Position numbers and translations under genes: made by a program
Notes under the pieces: generated by a model
The model's database searches: none
Told to the model about the DNA's origin: nothing
The model's input: the letters and a program-made list of their open reading frames with translations, nothing else
Assembly: GCA_003661265.1 (NCBI GenBank)
Contig: QMVU01000041.1
Coordinates: 1 to 7,870, forward strand
Direction: 5' to 3'
Length of the DNA: 7,870 nucleotides
Origin: Thermoproteota archaeon
GTDB lineage: Archaea > Korarchaeota > Korarchaeia > Korarchaeales > Korarchaeaceae
In this document: positions 6,089 through 7,870 of the stretch, piece after piece
Layout: each line of letters opens with the position of its first letter
How positions within the stretch are numbered: position 1 is the first letter of the stretch

Positions 6089-6856
6089 ATGGATTGGTTA
6101 ACCTCTCTTCTCCTTGGAGTCCTTCAAGGGGTAGCAGAATGGCTTCCTGTAAGCAGTGAAGGGTGGATTTACGTCATATCCACGCTCCTCTTAAAGATAG
6201 ACCCGAGAGAGGCCCTTACTTCAGCCCTCTTCCTTCATCTAGGGACGTCAACAGCTGCCATTTTGGTCTTAAGGAGGGAGATAAGGGAGGCACTCCTGGA
6301 AATCCTAAGGAGGAAGGACAATGGGTTGGGAACCTTTCTGGCCTTTACAACAGCATTCACCTGCTTCACCGGCTTCCCACTCTACCTGTTGCTGAGGAAA
6401 GTCCTTCAACCATCTCTTGGAAGGGCTTTAGCCCTGGCTACGGGATTCCTCTTGCTGGGGGTAGGGCTCTTCATTAAAGCGGCGTCTTCTCATCGAACAA
6501 GGGAAACCTCCCTCTCTCTAGGATCTAGCGCCCTTGCCGGGTTTCTTCAGGGCCTATCAGTACTTCCCGGAGTCAGCAGGTCGGGAATAACCCTGGCCGC
6601 CCTCATGTTCCTGGGATTCGGCAGGTCATCCCTTAAGATCTGCTTCCTCCTGGGAATACCGGTCACCCTTGGTGCTTCCCTGCTACAAATCCCCTCGTTG
6701 GACATCAGCATGCTTCCTGCCTTTGTCTCCTCATTTCTTACGAGCATCATCTCCTTAAGAACCCTGCTCTCCCTTTCAAACCGAATAGAACCCTGGAAAC
6801 TATCGTTTTCCTTTGGGCTAATGGCGATCCTGCTCAGCGTCCCCCTGTTTTTATGA
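6089..6856 (+). CDS. uppP: UppP/BacA-family polyprenyl-diphosphate phosphatase
   Basis: This 255-residue multi-pass membrane protein has about eight hydrophobic segments. The family dephosphorylates undecaprenyl diphosphate to recycle the lipid carrier of cell-envelope glycans; in archaea the substrate would presumably be a dolichol-type or other polyprenyl diphosphate. Motif 1 reads GVLQGVAEWLPVSSEGW (10-26) with the conserved E17 and serines. Motif 2 reads LQGLSVLPGVSRSG (about 153-166), including R164 of the PGxSRSG loop. The His that usually follows S-x-G in motif 1 (H30 of E. coli BacA) is W26 here. Length is slightly below the usual 265-275. The start is ATG at 6089, where the protein begins MDWLTSLLLG, as expected for the family; the ribosome site is weak (GAGTGGG just upstream). 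The family assignment is firm, but activity is less certain because of the missing His. Confidence 0.92.
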   Translation: MDWLTSLLLGVLQGVAEWLPVSSEGWIYVISTLLLKIDPREALTSALFLHLGTSTAAILVLRREIREALLEILRRKDNGLGTFLAFTTAFTCFTGFPLYLLLRKVLQPSLGRALALATGFLLLGVGLFIKAASSHRTRETSLSLGSSALAGFLQGLSVLPGVSRSGITLAALMFLGFGRSSLKICFLLGIPVTLGASLLQIPSLDISMLPAFVSSFLTSIISLRTLLSLSNRIEPWKLSFSFGLMAILLSVPLFL

Positions 6857-6862
6857 TTATAT
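6857..6862 (+). promoter_or_regulatory. Candidate TATA box for the helicase gene
   Basis: TTATAT immediately follows the uppP stop and is centred about 33 bases before the ATG at 6892. Transcription would begin near 6885, leaving a leader of only a few bases. Read-through from uppP is also possible. Confidence 0.35.
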
Positions 6863-6891
6863 GCTGGAGATGTAAGTTTAACTGAGAAGGT

Positions 6892-7870
6892 ATGACCATA
6901 GACTCCTCGTACCTACTCAAGGAGCTCCACTACGATTTTTATAGCTTCGTAGAGCCTGAGATAGAGCCTGAGACCACCGATGTCTCTTTTGCAGATCTGC
7001 TTCCCGAATTGGAGAAGGGAGGAACCCATTCAAGGAGGATAGCATCTTCTAAGTTGTACAAGCACCAACTTGAAGCTTACGAGGCCCTAAGAAACGGAAA
7101 GAACCTCGTGCTAATATCCGGAGCTGGAAGCGGGAAGACGGAGGCCTGGTTCCTTTATTCTGCCCTTGGGAGGAAGAGGACCCTTGTCATATACCCAACC
7201 CTGGCGCTTTCAAATGACCAGATAAGGAGAATTGGGGAGTATTCTACGGCCCTAGGTCTTAAATCAGATTCCATAGATTCTCTCAGGGCAAAGGAGCTGA
7301 GATCTCGACTTGGGACGAGGAAGATGAAGGAACACCTGGCCTCCCTAGATGTCCTGATCACCAACCCTGCCTTCCTGCTGAACGACTTGAAGAAGTGGCC
7401 TGGAGGTAAGTCCCTCCTCTACCAATTTGCCACGAAGATGGATCTCTTCGTCATAGACGAGTTCGATTTCTACGGCCCAAGGGAGATAGCTCTCCTCGTC
7501 TCGATGGTGAGGATAATGAAACTCCTCCTGCCTAAGGGCTTCCAGATAGCCGTTTTGACGGCAACTTTGGGCAATCCGGAGGAGATGTCCTCCCTCCTCT
7601 CCTCCATAAACGAGAGGGACACAAGCGTAGTCTCAGGAAAGCCCTTCAGGGTAGAGAACAGGGTATACATAGTTCTTGGAAAAGATCTTAGAAGCCTTTG
7701 GCTCTCTCTTAGGGAGAGAAAGGATGAAATATTGTCCGAAGAAGTAGGAGATGACATAAGGAAGGCTCTGGAGGACTTCGAGAGATTTAAGCTTGACTTC
7801 TACAAGGTGATAGAGGCTGCCAGGTACGCAGGAATCGAGCCTCCAAGCGTTGAGGTTGATGTCTCTGAGA
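6892..7870 (+). CDS. Superfamily 2 DEAD-like ATP-dependent helicase (3' partial)
   Basis: The frame stays open from ATG at 6892 to the window end, giving 326 residues of the N-terminal half of a helicase. A TGA lies in frame at 6883-6885, so this ATG is the first possible start, and GAGAAGG lies just upstream. RecA-like domain 1 motifs appear in order: a Q-motif-like LYKHQLEAYEAL (55-66), Walker A GAGSGKTE (77-84, K82), motif Ia YPTLALSNDQ (101-110), a TNPAFLL block (157-163), Walker B DEFD (189-192) and motif III TATLGNPEE (223-231). The YPTxAL...DQ, TNP and LGNPEE features recall the MrfA/YprA and Lhr-type large helicases of DNA repair. Those usually have DEAH, DELH or similar rather than DEFD. 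The second RecA domain and any accessory domains lie outside the window, so the subfamily and whether it acts on DNA or RNA cannot be settled. An acidic N-terminal stretch (EPEIEPETTD, 21-30) precedes the Q-motif. Confidence 0.9.
   Translation, partial: MTIDSSYLLKELHYDFYSFVEPEIEPETTDVSFADLLPELEKGGTHSRRIASSKLYKHQLEAYEALRNGKNLVLISGAGSGKTEAWFLYSALGRKRTLVIYPTLALSNDQIRRIGEYSTALGLKSDSIDSLRAKELRSRLGTRKMKEHLASLDVLITNPAFLLNDLKKWPGGKSLLYQFATKMDLFVIDEFDFYGPREIALLVSMVRIMKLLLPKGFQIAVLTATLGNPEEMSSLLSSINERDTSVVSGKPFRVENRVYIVLGKDLRSLWLSLRERKDEILSEEVGDDIRKALEDFERFKLDFYKVIEAARYAGIEPPSVEVDVSE

Noticed and set aside
7155..7757. Two minus-strand open frames of 69 and 95 codons
   Set aside because: Both are antisense to the helicase frame, which carries the Walker A, DEFD and TAT motifs in the opposite direction.
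1..7870. CRISPR array, tRNA, rRNA, insertion sequence or riboswitch
   Set aside because: No regularly spaced direct repeats, cloverleaf-like segments, transposase motifs or terminal inverted repeats were seen. Intergenic gaps are all short, and no TPP-riboswitch core is visible by the importer genes inside the window.

Overview
This window looks like a piece of chromosome from an archaeon, probably a thermophile of the Thermoproteota/Korarchaeota (TACK) grade. The evidence is indirect. Starts use ATG, GTG and TTG with short GGAGG/GGTGA Shine-Dalgarno sites. A/T-rich TATA-like boxes lie 25-35 bases upstream of several starts. Arg is mostly AGG and Ile is often ATA. The NAD synthetase and phosphoesterase belong to types typical of archaea. 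The exact lineage is a guess. Coding density is very high: no gap between genes exceeds about 130 bases, and there are no rRNA, tRNA, CRISPR or transposon signatures.

Positions 1-3221 (+) hold a three-gene ABC importer: the C-terminal part of a ThiB-like thiamine-binding protein (its 5' end lies outside the window), a two-domain ThiP-like permease that starts at TTG, and an ATPase with a C-terminal TOBE-like domain. Positions 3252-4549 (+) continue in the same direction with an ammonia-dependent NAD+ synthetase (nadE) and, overlapping its stop codon, an MJ0936/YfcE-type metallophosphoesterase. The theme of this half is cofactor supply: thiamine uptake and NAD+ synthesis.

Positions 4546-5517 (-) hold a protein built from prenyltransferase/terpene-cyclase-type toroid repeats, with a possible N-terminal membrane anchor. 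It is convergent with the phosphoesterase gene, and the two stop codons share a TTAA. A divergent regulatory gap of about 130 bases follows. It has TATA-like boxes facing both ways and two adjacent perfect 10-bp palindromes at the minus-strand promoter.

Positions 5649-7870 (+) carry a small YbjN-like protein, a polyprenyl-diphosphate phosphatase (UppP/BacA family) in which the usual motif-1 histidine is a tryptophan, and the N-terminal 326 residues of a superfamily 2 DEAD-like helicase that runs off the end of the window.

Most of the window is ordinary housekeeping and accessory metabolism, and no clearly new multi-gene system is visible. The items most worth a second look are the toroid protein and its palindromic promoter next to UppP, the altered UppP active site, and the unfinished helicase with its DEFD motif II.
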